This document shows, in pieces, positions 50,040 through 59,915 of a stretch of 64,000 bases of DNA. Source of the DNA: Phycomyces nitens (Eukaryota > Mucoromycota > Mucoromycetes > Mucorales > Phycomycetaceae). The stretch spans positions 5,270,001-5,334,000 of the forward strand of contig JAHRBC010000001.1 in NCBI GenBank assembly GCA_022702545.1, written 5' to 3'. The notes beneath the pieces were generated by a model that saw only the letters and a list, made by a program, of their open reading frames with translations, was not told the DNA's origin and did no database searches. Made by a program: the position numbers and the translations under genes. Every line of letters begins with the position of its first letter. Positions within the stretch are counted from its first letter, which is position 1.

Positions 50040-50640
50040 CTAGTGAGTTCTGGACTTCTCCAAGTACCAGACACTAAATCCAGATCACAATAGTCAGTAA
50101 ACATTGTCCAAACCAGCCCCATTCATTCTCTATCAAAGTTTACCTGTTCGTAGAGAAAATAGCAGGAGCAACAGCCTCTGACTAATAAATCCCAGAAAAT
50201 AACAAGAAAATTAGAATAAAATATATATTACCAAATTTCTTTATTTTCTCTCTCTTTCTAAAATTCTTGCTTACAGACTGTCCGCGCTTGGATCCAGTAA
50301 GGCGACGATCACGCTCCATCATCTGTCTCTCCCAGGTGTCAAGACCGTATCTAGTAGGCTACAGTACAACAACAACAACAACAACAACAAAAATACCAAT
50401 AAATAATTACTATTTTATCTCTGGTTTTATTATCTATTACCTTTTTGTCGTTTGAGTAATATCTAGCAACAGACAAACCAGATGCAGTTACACAGTAGAA
50501 ACCGGCAATAATCACAAATGGCAGGAATGACTCGAATGGGACAGGCTACATTTACATTAACATACAATTTCAATATTATTTTCCATTATTTGCCGCGTAT
50601 TTTAAAAATACATGTTTATAATTGCTCTAATTCTTACCAT
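50040..50640 (-). CDS. NDUFA1: Mitochondrial complex I subunit NDUFA1 / NI9m (MWFE)
   Basis: Small single-helix accessory subunit of the NADH:ubiquinone oxidoreductase membrane arm. Five exons (50638-50640, 50441-50545, 50275-50358, 50144-50181, 50040-50073) join in frame to 87 residues. The first exon is only the ATG. The protein begins MPVPFESFLPF, has one membrane helix (about residues 8-28), then RYGLDTWERQMMERDRRLTGSKRGQ, the conserved block of fungal NI9m, and ends FSTNSVWYLEKSRTH. A (CAA)n repeat lies in one intron. It is divergent from the Maf gene with 304 bp between starts. Confidence 0.9.
50369..50392. repeat. (CAA)n microsatellite in an NDUFA1 intron
   Basis: Eight CAA units on the plus strand, lying in the intron between exons 2 and 3 of the minus-strand gene. 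Confidence 0.85.
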
Positions 50641-50944
50641 GTCTAATCAGAGAGGGGAGTTGAATTAAAGAAGAGGGGGTGATTGAGTGCTATATCAAAG
50701 ACGAGCAGAAGAAAAAAAACTGCAAGTAACCACCAAAACACAGCAGGGCCAACAGTGGACTTGATGACGTCAAGCCTCTTTTCTCCACCGCCATTCCTAT
50801 TTTTTTAGGCTCTGCATTTTTCATCATATTTCTCTTATATTTCCCATTCTTTACAGGCACACCTGTACGTCCAGTTTAATACATACTATTTAAGTCTTGA
50901 AAAATAAACAAACAAGAATCCAGTAATCTATCGTATCCGTAAAA
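50641..50944. promoter_or_regulatory. Divergent promoter of NDUFA1 and Maf-type gene
   Basis: 304 bp shared upstream region, containing TGACGTCA at 50764-50771, a perfect CRE/ATF-type palindrome. No clear TATA box. Confidence 0.5.
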
Positions 50945-51820
50945 ATGGCAGAATTACCGCTATGGGAGAATATCAAGGGCAAGAGACTCGTCTTGGCCTC
51001 TGCGTCTCCTCGGAGAAAGGAAATTATGAAAGATATGGCAAGTGTGGGATCAATTCCGATAATTAAAAGCATGCTCGTAAAATGACAATTGTTGGCCTAA
51101 ATATATACATATGTATATATAGGGTCTTGAGTTTGATGTTGTGACTACATTGGCACCAGATGAAAACAATCCGGCAAACTACAAGACTTCAGAAGAGTAT
51201 GTAGCCGATACGGCCCTAATGAAGGCGGTAGAGGTATTTGAGCGTTGCAAGGTAAGCCTAAAATTGGCCATATAAAGATCCTCATCATAAAGACCGAGAA
51301 AGACCTGGAGGAAGCCGATATTGTGATCGGTGCAGATACTGTGGTGGTGATCCAGGACAAGATTCTCGAGAAGCCTCGGTCGGAACAAGAGGCCCTGAGA
51401 ATGATTGACCAATTGAGTGGAAAGACCCACCGAGTCTTGACAGCAGTTCAGATCCTCAAGAAAGAAAGCAATGGATATAGCCAAACAGGCTTTGTGGAAG
51501 ATACCAGTGTTACCTTTTCGATCATCGACAAGGTCATACAGGAGGCGTGTAAGAATTGGTTATTTTTGGGGGATTGCATAAAGCGAGATTTATTGATGAA
51601 GATTTTTAGATGTTAGATCGGGTGAGCCATTTGATAAGGCTGGTGGATATGGTATCCAAGGTAGTGCTTCCTTGTTTGTGGAATCGATTAATGGAGACTA
51701 CTGGAATGTGGTAAGACTGATAATCTTGATTTTGAGATTTGAAATTTGAAATTTGAAATTGATGTCTCCTAGGTCGGTTTGCCCAAGAACCACCTGTATC
51801 GTAAACTCAAGGCGCTTTAG
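50945..51820 (+). CDS. Maf-family nucleoside triphosphate pyrophosphatase
   Basis: Hydrolyses non-canonical or modified nucleotides (dTTP/UTP or m7GTP type) to monophosphate and pyrophosphate, a house-cleaning role. Five exons (50945-51037, 51123-51251, 51311-51548, 51610-51710, 51773-51820) give 202 residues, the family norm. Motifs: [13 protein letters not shown] (substrate-binding SxSPRR), [19 protein letters not shown] with the catalytic aspartate, [38 protein letters not shown] and GDYWNVVGLP. The first intron is best read as GC-AG (ATG|GCAAGT), since this gives the continuous family sequence KDMGLEFDV. It is soluble with no targeting signal. Substrate subtype (YhdE or YceF-like) was not determined. 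Confidence 0.93.
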
Positions 51821-52611
51821 AGAAGAAGAAGAAAAAAAACGGGCTTAAAAGGAATAAATGTAATACGGAAATCGAATTGAGGGAGTACCATCATCCAAAC
51901 ATGACAAGAGGGCTTGGGTGATAGATGAAGCAGGAGAGGAAAATAGAATTGGCTCTTTCTCAATAGCATAACATAAATTGCATGTTCCCCTTTGTGCTTC
52001 GCTAGTGTAACAGAAATACCATACACCTGGTGTGTATTGATATCCTTATTTTACGGCCCAATGTCTTTAGCTGACTGGGGCTACAAATCCATGGTTTTAT
52101 TGGCTTTGTAGACAAGAAGGATAGTCTGGTTGACCAGAGGTTTTGCAAAGTGGGAATCATAAGTGTGCAACACAAGAAATGTTCTCTTCCAAACCGAGAC
52201 TATTTTGGCACCACTCGACCGTTTTTTTTTTGTGTTTTACCCTTCTAACCTCCCGGTCGTTTCCTATTCGTCTCTCTTTCTTTCTTTCTTTTCTTCTCTT
52301 TTATCCTTTGTGTCTTGTTGGGAAGAGCAGCCGAGTTGAATTTTTCTCAAGATATTGAATATTGTATGCACAAATAAGCTAAAGAGATTGAAAATAAGAA
52401 AACGCCTCTTTGTAACCCTCTTCTGTTTTCCTTCCGGACTGAGGTACAAAATAAATAATAAATAAATGTGTCTCATAGCTCATTACCGACAATCCCAATG
52501 ACTTGTCAGATTCCTCTAGTTTGTCTTCACCTTCCTCAAAGCCGCTTCCTCAACTCTACAAAGTAATCCAATCTACTTTGACCCTTCTTGTGTATAGAGA
52601 TATCTGTCCGA
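51821..52611. other. Intergenic region upstream of the zinc-finger gene
   Basis: 791 bp with C/T-rich tracts (52255-52315) typical of fungal promoters. No gene is seen. Confidence 0.6.
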
Positions 52612-54858
52612 ATGAACACGACTGATTTTACTCCAATGGCTGGTGGAGGCGGCAGAGTTGGCGACCCCAGCCCAAAGACATCTTTTGCCAGCCAAATGAT
52701 GTCTGGCCAGCAAGACACATTTGGGTCTGAATTTGAAGGGGTAAATGATAACAGGAAGCAAAGAAAGGAATATTAAACTGTAAAGAAGTATAAATACCTA
52801 AACTCAATTCCTAGTCCCACATGGCACTGAGCCACCCGTCCGTCCCTTCACAGCAGTTCAATCACTATGTTCTTCCCCTCCACAATCCCTCCCTGACGAT
52901 CGACCACCCTTCGGCCTATCTAAAGACAGCCATTGATCAAGCCAGCAGTATCTACCCCAAACCACCCCAACAAACGCCTGCGTTTGGCCTTGAACATGGC
53001 TTCCAGCAAGAGCCAGCCATGCACATCACACCCGCCCCCATTGTCAAAAGTCAAGCCTCTGGATACGATGGCTATCCAGTCCATCTCTCCATGGATCAGC
53101 ATCGTGCGGCTGGACTCCATGCTAAGCTCGGAGGGGCCTATTCTCCCATGGCCACCTTCCCTAATCTTGCCATGACAGGCCCATCAGAGCCATTTGACAA
53201 GGCACAAATGTACCCTTTTATGCAATCCGAGGACTTGATCCTCGACAGATCCGCTTCGGCGGTTCACTTTCCTATGGATCTAGACTACTTTCAATCATTT
53301 GATGGTCAACCTATGCTGGACATGCAGAACCCGTCTGTATATCCCTCCACATTTGCCATGGTACCCAACCTCATCGACACCTCCCTTCCTCCTTCTCCAC
53401 ACGGCCTTGGTTATCAAAACACCCAGGCCTTGTTTGGTTCGACTCAAGCAAATCTTGTCCACAAGGTAATTATACACAGTGTTGTTTATTTTATCTTTTG
53501 TGTGTGTGTGTGTGTGTGTGTGTGCTTATACGTCAGATCATCTATATTATTTAGGACAATTCCATGCCCACCGTACCCACACATGAGATCAGCCAACTGA
53601 GTCTCTGTCCCTCCATCTCCCAGCAATCCCCGGCTGGCAGTAGCAACGACCAGCCCGAGCCTCAGGACGTGTCTCGTAAAGCAGCCGGCCGTCGTCCTCT
53701 CCCTCGGCGTCACACCGTGTCCACTCCTTACAATGCAAAATCAAAGGATATGCCCAACGATATCAAGGATATCAACCTAGAAATACCCCAGACCAAGTTT
53801 AGGAAGATGCTCAAGGCCAAGAGACATCGGTCTTTGGGTAGACTCGAGCTGCCTCCGTCACCCAACCTAAGTGAATTTGAAAAGAGATTTATCGAATGCT
53901 CTTCTCCATCGATCAACAGCCCGCTTTCGGCCGAACTGGAATTGTTGTCGCATGAGCAATTGCTTGAACGTGTGATGGAGCTCGAACAAGAAAAGCGGGC
54001 AGTTGATGCCATGAAGTCTGCTGCCGAGGATTCAAATGAAGGTAGCTAGCTTATTCAACTATAAAGACATGATCTTAATTCATGTGTGTGTGTGTTTTTG
54101 TTTTTGTTTTAGCTGGCCGGATGATGACAGATATCCACACTGCCGATACTGATGACCAGGCAGATCAAGAGGAAGAAGAAGAAGAAGAGGAGGAAAAGCG
54201 CCAATGTCTGTGGGCTGATTGCTCTCTTGAACTCAACAACCTCGATGCACTGATCAACCACGTAAAGGAAGAGCATATCCGCAGTGGCAAGGTAATATTA
54301 TATTTTAATAATGATTGCAATTTTTATAAGATGTTTTCTGTAGGCTCTGTACTTCTGTGGCTGGAAAGATTGCTCTCGTCGACAAAAGGCATTCACCAAA
54401 CGCCACAAGATGCACAACCATCTTCGGACTCACACTGGCGAAAGGCCCTTTGTCTGCGTTGAGCCAGGTAATGGGAATTGTAGACCGTATTTCCAACTAA
54501 GAAAACTCTCTCTTTTTTATATATAGATTGTGGCAAACGATTCTCTCGGCCTGATTCTCTCACCACCCATGCCAAGATCCACTCCAACATTCGTCCCTAT
54601 CTGTGTGGATTCAAGGAATGTGGCAAGGCCTATTACCACATGAGATCCCTGCGCAAACATGAGCGCAGCCATGAAATCACAGACGATCGAGCAGGAGGAT
54701 TGTCTGGTATAGAGACTACCCCACCAAGAGCCCTGTTTGGAGAAGCCATGGACACCACCAATTCTGGTCCTACGACTGCTTCAAATCTTTCTGATGGACA
54801 CCTACACTCTGACAATATTCCTCGTCCAGATGCCATGCGTCTGGCCTGGCCAAACTAA
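52612..54858 (+). CDS. C2H2 zinc-finger transcription factor (GLI/ZIC/PacC-like)
   Basis: Probable sequence-specific DNA-binding regulator in the nucleus. Six exons from ATG 52612 (MNTTDFTPMAGGG). The N-terminal ~450 residues are Pro/Ser/Gln-rich and disordered, with a basic patch (GRRPLPRRHT) and a short coiled segment (HEQLLERVMELEQEKR). An acidic run of glutamates (54169-54197) precedes the fingers. The fingers start CLWADCSLELNNLDAL, then CGWKDCSRRQKAFTKRHKMHNHLRTH, then HTGERPFVC linkers, CGKRFSRPDSLTTHAKIH and CGKAYYHMRSLRKHERSH. The first two fingers have C-x-W-x-x-C, the tandem CWCH2 arrangement of GLI, ZIC and PacC. Exon junctions fall within or between fingers. Target genes are unknown. 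The 3' exon ends MRLAWPN. Confidence 0.88.
53499..53523. repeat. (GT)n microsatellite in an intron
   Basis: About twelve GT units inside the intron following exon 2 of the zinc-finger gene. Confidence 0.85.
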
Positions 54859-55420
54859 AGAGAAGGTTTCTAGATAACGAAAGAAAGAAAACAGTACAAG
54901 CATACAAAAAAAAGACATGGCATACCATACTCTTCTTCTTCTTTTTTTATTATTATCATTTTTGATTTTTTTTCCCAGTATTCTTTTTCTATATTGCATT
55001 CCAAAAATCCATGTGCCTTGCAATCACTCTTTTTTCTTAAAGCCAAAGAGAGGTGCTCATGTTATTGATTTGCACGGCGTGTTTTTTGTTTTTATTTTTT
55101 TTTAATTATTTTTTTATAATATGTCTTCGTACGTAATATCTCTATTGCGCTGTTTATCATAGTTGCCCTTTTTTTTGACAGGCCTCTGGAAAGAGATGTC
55201 TCTGAGATGTAAATCAATTCACACAATTCACACAATTCACACAATTCCCAAATAGACAAAATCATGATTTTACAAGTCATAAATATAAGCGTACAAGAAG
55301 TATATGACTATAAAACTAGTGTGACGCAGAACAATTACTAACCAAAGAAAATATAATAAATAATAATAATATATATCTATCTAAATCCCATCTAGAGTGG
55401 CTCAAGTAAACTTTATCACA
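54859..55420. other. Intergenic region with 9-bp minisatellite
   Basis: 562 bp with T-rich tracts, and nearly four copies of a CACAATTCA unit at about 55215-55247. Confidence 0.6.
55215..55247. repeat. 9-bp tandem repeat
   Basis: Consecutive CACAATTCA units, about 3.7 copies. Confidence 0.85.
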
Positions 55421-56215
55421 ATGCCAAGGACTCCTCCTCTTTTGATGCCCAGTCTAAAGAATGATTTTATAAACAGAGATAGCCAATACACTAATATGAT
55501 GTGGCAGAGATCATTTCAGGAAGATAACCAAAAGGATCCCAGTTGGACCCCTGATCCTCTTTGTGAAACTGAACAAGAGGCCACTCAAGAATACAGAACG
55601 ATCTTTGATCAAGATGGAATCCATCGACCTCATTTACAAAATAACCTTCATGTGGAATCATCTCAGTCTCAATACACAAATGAATTCAAGGTAGAAAGCC
55701 TGTTTCACCAGCAGATATTAACTTGCAAGTAGATTGGTCTAGACAACAGGCAATGTCAGCCAGACCAGTTCTTGGCTTTGATAAACTAATTAGCTGTGGA
55801 ATAGGCCAGAGGGTTCTAGCCAACGACCAATTCCTACAATGGCATCCATGCTGAGCCAGGATGCTACTGGTAAATATAGAATAAGCTCTTGTATGCTTTC
55901 TAATGGCCATACATCTATTAGAAACCCGAGATATGATCAATATCCTGCTGGGAAACATTGTGGAAATTATCTGGTAAGCCAGGCCATAATCATATTCCAA
56001 TCTAAGGATTGTCAACTAGCCAGACTGAAGAAGAGCAGAATGGGCTGTTGGAGAGACTGCAAAATCACAGCCAATTCTTGCAGTACAGAGGAGAATGTAT
56101 TCATCAAAACTGGAAAAACATTCGATCCCACGCGATTAGTATCACACAAGTACCTCAAAGGGACCTTGAATTCTCCAACCAAGATGATCCGGGAGGCCAA
56201 CAGAGACCCGAGTGA
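55421..56215 (+). CDS. Unrecognised four-exon gene (212 residues)
   Basis: I do not recognise this protein. Coding-like sequence moves through three reading frames, and a consistent spliced model exists: exons 55421-55690, 55750-55812, 55860-55973 and 56024-56215, introns 59, 47 and 50 nt, each GT-AG and all in phase 0. The first ATG begins MPRTPPLLMPSLKND. The N-terminal part is acidic and Gln/Asp-rich; the last exon starts TEEEQNGLLERLQNHSQFL, probably helical, and ends GGQQRPE. There is no signal peptide, membrane segment or zinc-binding motif. It sits between the zinc-finger and MGST3 genes on the same strand. Phase-0 junctions with no internal stop support a real gene, but splice sites were chosen by eye. 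Confidence 0.55.
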
Positions 56216-57082
56216 TTATTGTCAAGATGACTTTGCAAAATAAAATAAAATACAATACAATAAAAACTAAGCTTTCGATTTGCAAATAAAAATAGATTAA
56301 TGTTCGAAACGGCAGCTCAGCATCTTTATTCTTGCAAGACATTGTCGATATTAACTTTGGATGACAAATATCCAATGATTTGTGACAATTGGTTCCAAAG
56401 AAGAAGAAGAGAAAAAAACAGTTGGACTTTGACTGCCAATATCCCACGGGCAAGAATTAAATTCGCACCCTGATGTAATACAGCATCTTGTTGCAAAACG
56501 AGGCTTGTCAACCTGTCTTTTGTACCCAAAATACCTTTGCAAAATGAACAGGAATATTCTCGACACAAAAAAAAAAGAGTCCAAAGTATGACGATGATCT
56601 CCAAATGCTGGTAATTGAATTTATTGGCTAAAGATGTATGATTTGGATACTTTATGCAGCCTACAGTGACCATTCTATAGCAGAGGCTTATTACTAAATT
56701 CTTTTTAAACGCTTTGATCTAGTGTAACAGATTTTGCCTTTTAAGGAAAAAAGATAACATGGAATATTAACATGTACCAAAAAAAAAGATAGATAGAGAG
56801 AGAAAGAGAGAGAGAGAAAATTGGTATGAAGAATGATAGCTAAAAAGCACTGCTAAATTGCATTGCATTGGAGATTTCGGGCTTGATTTAAATTGGCTGT
56901 ATTTTCTAGGGAATTTGAAACGTTTGATTGGCTCAGAACCATTGGATTTTAAAATATCCTAGAGGATTACGCAAGCGAACGTAAGCTTTCTATCCTCTTC
57001 TGGGTTTGTACATCGTGAAAATTGTGGTATATAAGACTGTCATTCAACATCCCGAAAATCAACATCATTAAACTCTTTAACC
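56216..57082. other. Intergenic region upstream of MGST3
   Basis: 867 bp; the first half is AT-rich with a GA-rich tract at about 56789-56818, and the second half is the MGST3 promoter. Confidence 0.6.
57028..57035 (+). promoter_or_regulatory. TATA box of the MGST3 gene
   Basis: TATATAAG lies about 50 bp upstream of the ATG at 57083. Confidence 0.6.
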
Positions 57083-57626
57083 ATGTCTGATATCGTTATT
57101 CCCTCCCAGTACGGCTATGTATGTCTACAGTCCAACTACCTCCCAGCATTTCTTACAAACAAATTCTCTATAGGTTCTCGGCACTGCTGTCGCCAGCGTT
57201 TTATTGCTTATCTCACTCACCATCAAGGTCGGTGGTGCTCGCAAGGCAGCAGGTATCCCCTATCCCTATGGTAAGTCATTGCCTCTTGGTCACAGATCAT
57301 TTTATTAAGCATTCTATATAGCCTATGCTGAAAAGGCCGAGGCTGAGAAGGATCCCAAGAAGAACATCTTCAACTGCACCCAGCGTGCTCACCAAAACAC
57401 TCTCGAGTCTTTCCCTATCTTCATGACCCTCTTGTTGATTGGTGGTATTAGCCATCCCATTGTTGCCGCCTCTTCGGGTACCGTCTGGTTGATCGGTCGC
57501 TTCATCTATGCCAAGGGTTACTCTTCCGGTCAACCTGACAAGCGTATTCCTGGTGCCACCGCCCAGCTCAGCTTATTGGCCAACTTGGCTGCCTCTGTAC
57601 ATACCGTGTACCGTCTCATTGCTTAA
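57083..57626 (+). CDS. MAPEG-family microsomal glutathione S-transferase 3-like
   Basis: Membrane enzyme that conjugates glutathione to lipophilic compounds or reduces lipid peroxides. Three exons (57083-57118, 57174-57270, 57322-57626) give 145 residues. It has four hydrophobic helices, the typical MAPEG topology. The conserved motif FNCTQRAHQNTLES and the second-half GRFIYAKGYSSGQPDKR match the MGST3 group, in which the Arg and Asn of this motif bind glutathione. It is probably in the ER or outer mitochondrial membrane. The codon bias is strong (GTC, ATC, AAG), suggesting good expression. It is convergent with the 4CL-like paralog, with 136 bp between stops. Confidence 0.94.
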
Positions 57627-57762
57627 GCTTGCACCATTTTACATATAGACAATGCTTCATTACAAATGCTCACAATTCTTGTTTCATAAATAAAATATTT
57701 TCATCGAATTACAAAAGTAATTGGTTTTTATTTCCAGGCATTAAAATATATCTTATTACTGG

Positions 57763-59915
57763 TTACTTTACAATAGGGGTCGGTGCAGGGGTAGAGAGTC
57801 CAAGAGAGTCCTGAAGAGGGTTTATCTGCATTGGCTGACCTAGTTGATGGCGAAGGACGTCGCGCCGGACCTTTCCCAGTGCAGATCTTGGGAGCTCTTT
57901 TATAATCATGACACCTCCTCTAAGCTTCATTTGATCAGGAAGTCGGTCATTTGCATATTCCAAAAGTTCTTCTTCTGTTACGCTTTTTGTTTGCGAGTAT
58001 GAGAGGACAACAAATGCCTTTGGAATCTCAGTCGACAGTTCTTCGCTATAGTGTCCCACCGCACAGCATTCAGACACTTCAGGGTGGCTGATCTACAAGA
58101 ATATGTAAGTATCATGGAACCCCACGCGTGGATCTTACCAAGACATCTTCAATTTCAGGAGGAGTGATCTAATATAAAAAGGTTAGACAAGAGATTCCAA
58201 TAGTTTAAAGAGACCTACATGGTAGCTGTAGTACTTGATCATATCTTTTCTACGAGACATGTAATAAAAGTACCCATCATCATCGACTCTGAACAGGTCA
58301 CCGCAGTGGAAGAACCCTTCTTCATCAAATGCTGCTGCAGTTGCCTCTGGATTATTGTAGTAGCCCTACAGACAATGTGTGTGTGTGTGTGTTTTTTTAG
58401 TTTTGGCTTGTCCATGTGTATTTTGTTACAACTTACGGGTGTGATTACTTGACCCTTGAGACAAATCTCGCCTATAGTTCCATGCTCAACTTCTGGTAAA
58501 AGGCTGGTATAAGTATAATGATGTATAATCGATTGAATACTGTATCCTACTGCTCATTTACCTTTTCCTTCCTCGTCGACAAGTTTGGCAATGTATCCAG
58601 GGCATAGGATACCCACAGAATCTATAGAGATTTATCAATATACCTTTTATGCATCACAATTACATTACTTCTTGCAATGGCCTCTGGGGTTAACCTCAAA
58701 GCCGATAGAACTTCGGTCATTCCATATACACTGACAAGAGGTGCATTATGGCGCTCTTTATACCGAACCATAGTCATTGGATCCAGTGCAGACCCTGCTG
58801 AAAAGACGTAATCCACAGAAGAAATATCATACTTGTCCACAGAGGGCTCTCTTGCCAGTGCAGCAGCGACCCACGGCTGGATCACAAGAAGCTGGATTTT
58901 GTATTTCTCGACATTCTCACAGAGCGCTTCAAATGAAAAATCGTTCATGAAATATATCTCATGACCTTCCTTGACAAAAAGAGTCAGGCCTAGCATCAGT
59001 GAACTAGCATGGGCATGCTTGGCATAGGAAAGATATCGAGTCTTTGGAGGAGCCAAAGGGGCCTTTATATTAAACAGGGCAACCATGGTTGCATTTCTGG
59101 GTGTTCAAAGAGGGGGGGGGGGGAATAATACGTATTAGACAACGCATGATATTCCGCATAAATATAAATCTTACGTGAGTATTACAGCTTTCTTTGTGCC
59201 TGTTGTGCCTGAAGTATAATAAAGAAAGACAGGCATTGTGCGAAGCTCTTGCGGAGTGAGTTTTATAGGGACAGCCAAGGTTGAGTGGCTCATCAAAACA
59301 CTACGCAATGGCTTGATTCCATCGATAGTTTCATCTCCAAATAAGAGTATGTGTGTGTCCTCCAGCCCGATTTTCTTGGCTGCCATTCTCACGGCATAAA
59401 GAGTCTCCTTGTGAGCAATTATGAGCTTTGGCTTCACGGTTTCTATGTCCTTTACGATATTCTCGTCTCCTTCTCCACTGCGGACACTAGCAGTAATTGC
59501 GCCTATAAAGATATCGAATTGATTATCAAGACCCCAACGTTGACGATTCTATTTTTTTTTACTAACCAAGAACATGAGGACCATGAACAGCAACCGTCCA
59601 ATCCATCTAAGTGAGACAAAATGTGTTGGAATATTAATGATGTTTGGTATAAGTATAAATATATATATATGAACTTGCATGATGTGGGCCACAAATGGCC
59701 ATTACATCGCCAGGAACAAAGTCATAAACATCCTTGAGGCCTTGTGCAAATATAAGAATGTCCCTTTTCAAAGTATTTCGAGTAAAGTAGTTCTCTGGGT
59801 TGTCGCAATCAATGTATAGTTTATCATCAAAGGATACGCATGTCTCTTTCCCAAAAATATCCTCGAATACAGTTATTTCAGGAAACACCATGGCAGGGTC
59901 GTTTGAATGATACAT
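57763..59915 (-). CDS. AMP-forming acyl-CoA synthetase, 4-coumarate:CoA ligase-like (paralog 2)
   Basis: Same family as the gene at 27837. Exon 1 (59679-59915) is 237 nt, identical in length to paralog 1 exon 1, and begins MYHSNDPAMVFPEITVFEDIFG. Motifs: HHMDWTVAVHGPHVLG, FLYYTSGTTGTKKAVILT (P-loop), FSAGSALDP, VYGMTEVLSAL, a CGDLFRVDDDG-type A7 segment, and LPRSALGKVRRDVL with the catalytic lysine. All core motifs are intact. The first intron starts with GC (CAT|GCAAGT) where paralog 1 has GT at the same codon. A poly-G run (59111-59123) lies in another intron, as does a (GT)n. The C-terminus (TPIVK) is not a peroxisomal signal. The acid substrate is unknown. Confidence 0.9.
59111..59123. 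repeat. Poly-G tract in an intron of the 4CL-like paralog 2
   Basis: Thirteen consecutive G on the plus strand (C in the transcript), between exons near 59045 and 59175. Confidence 0.85.
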
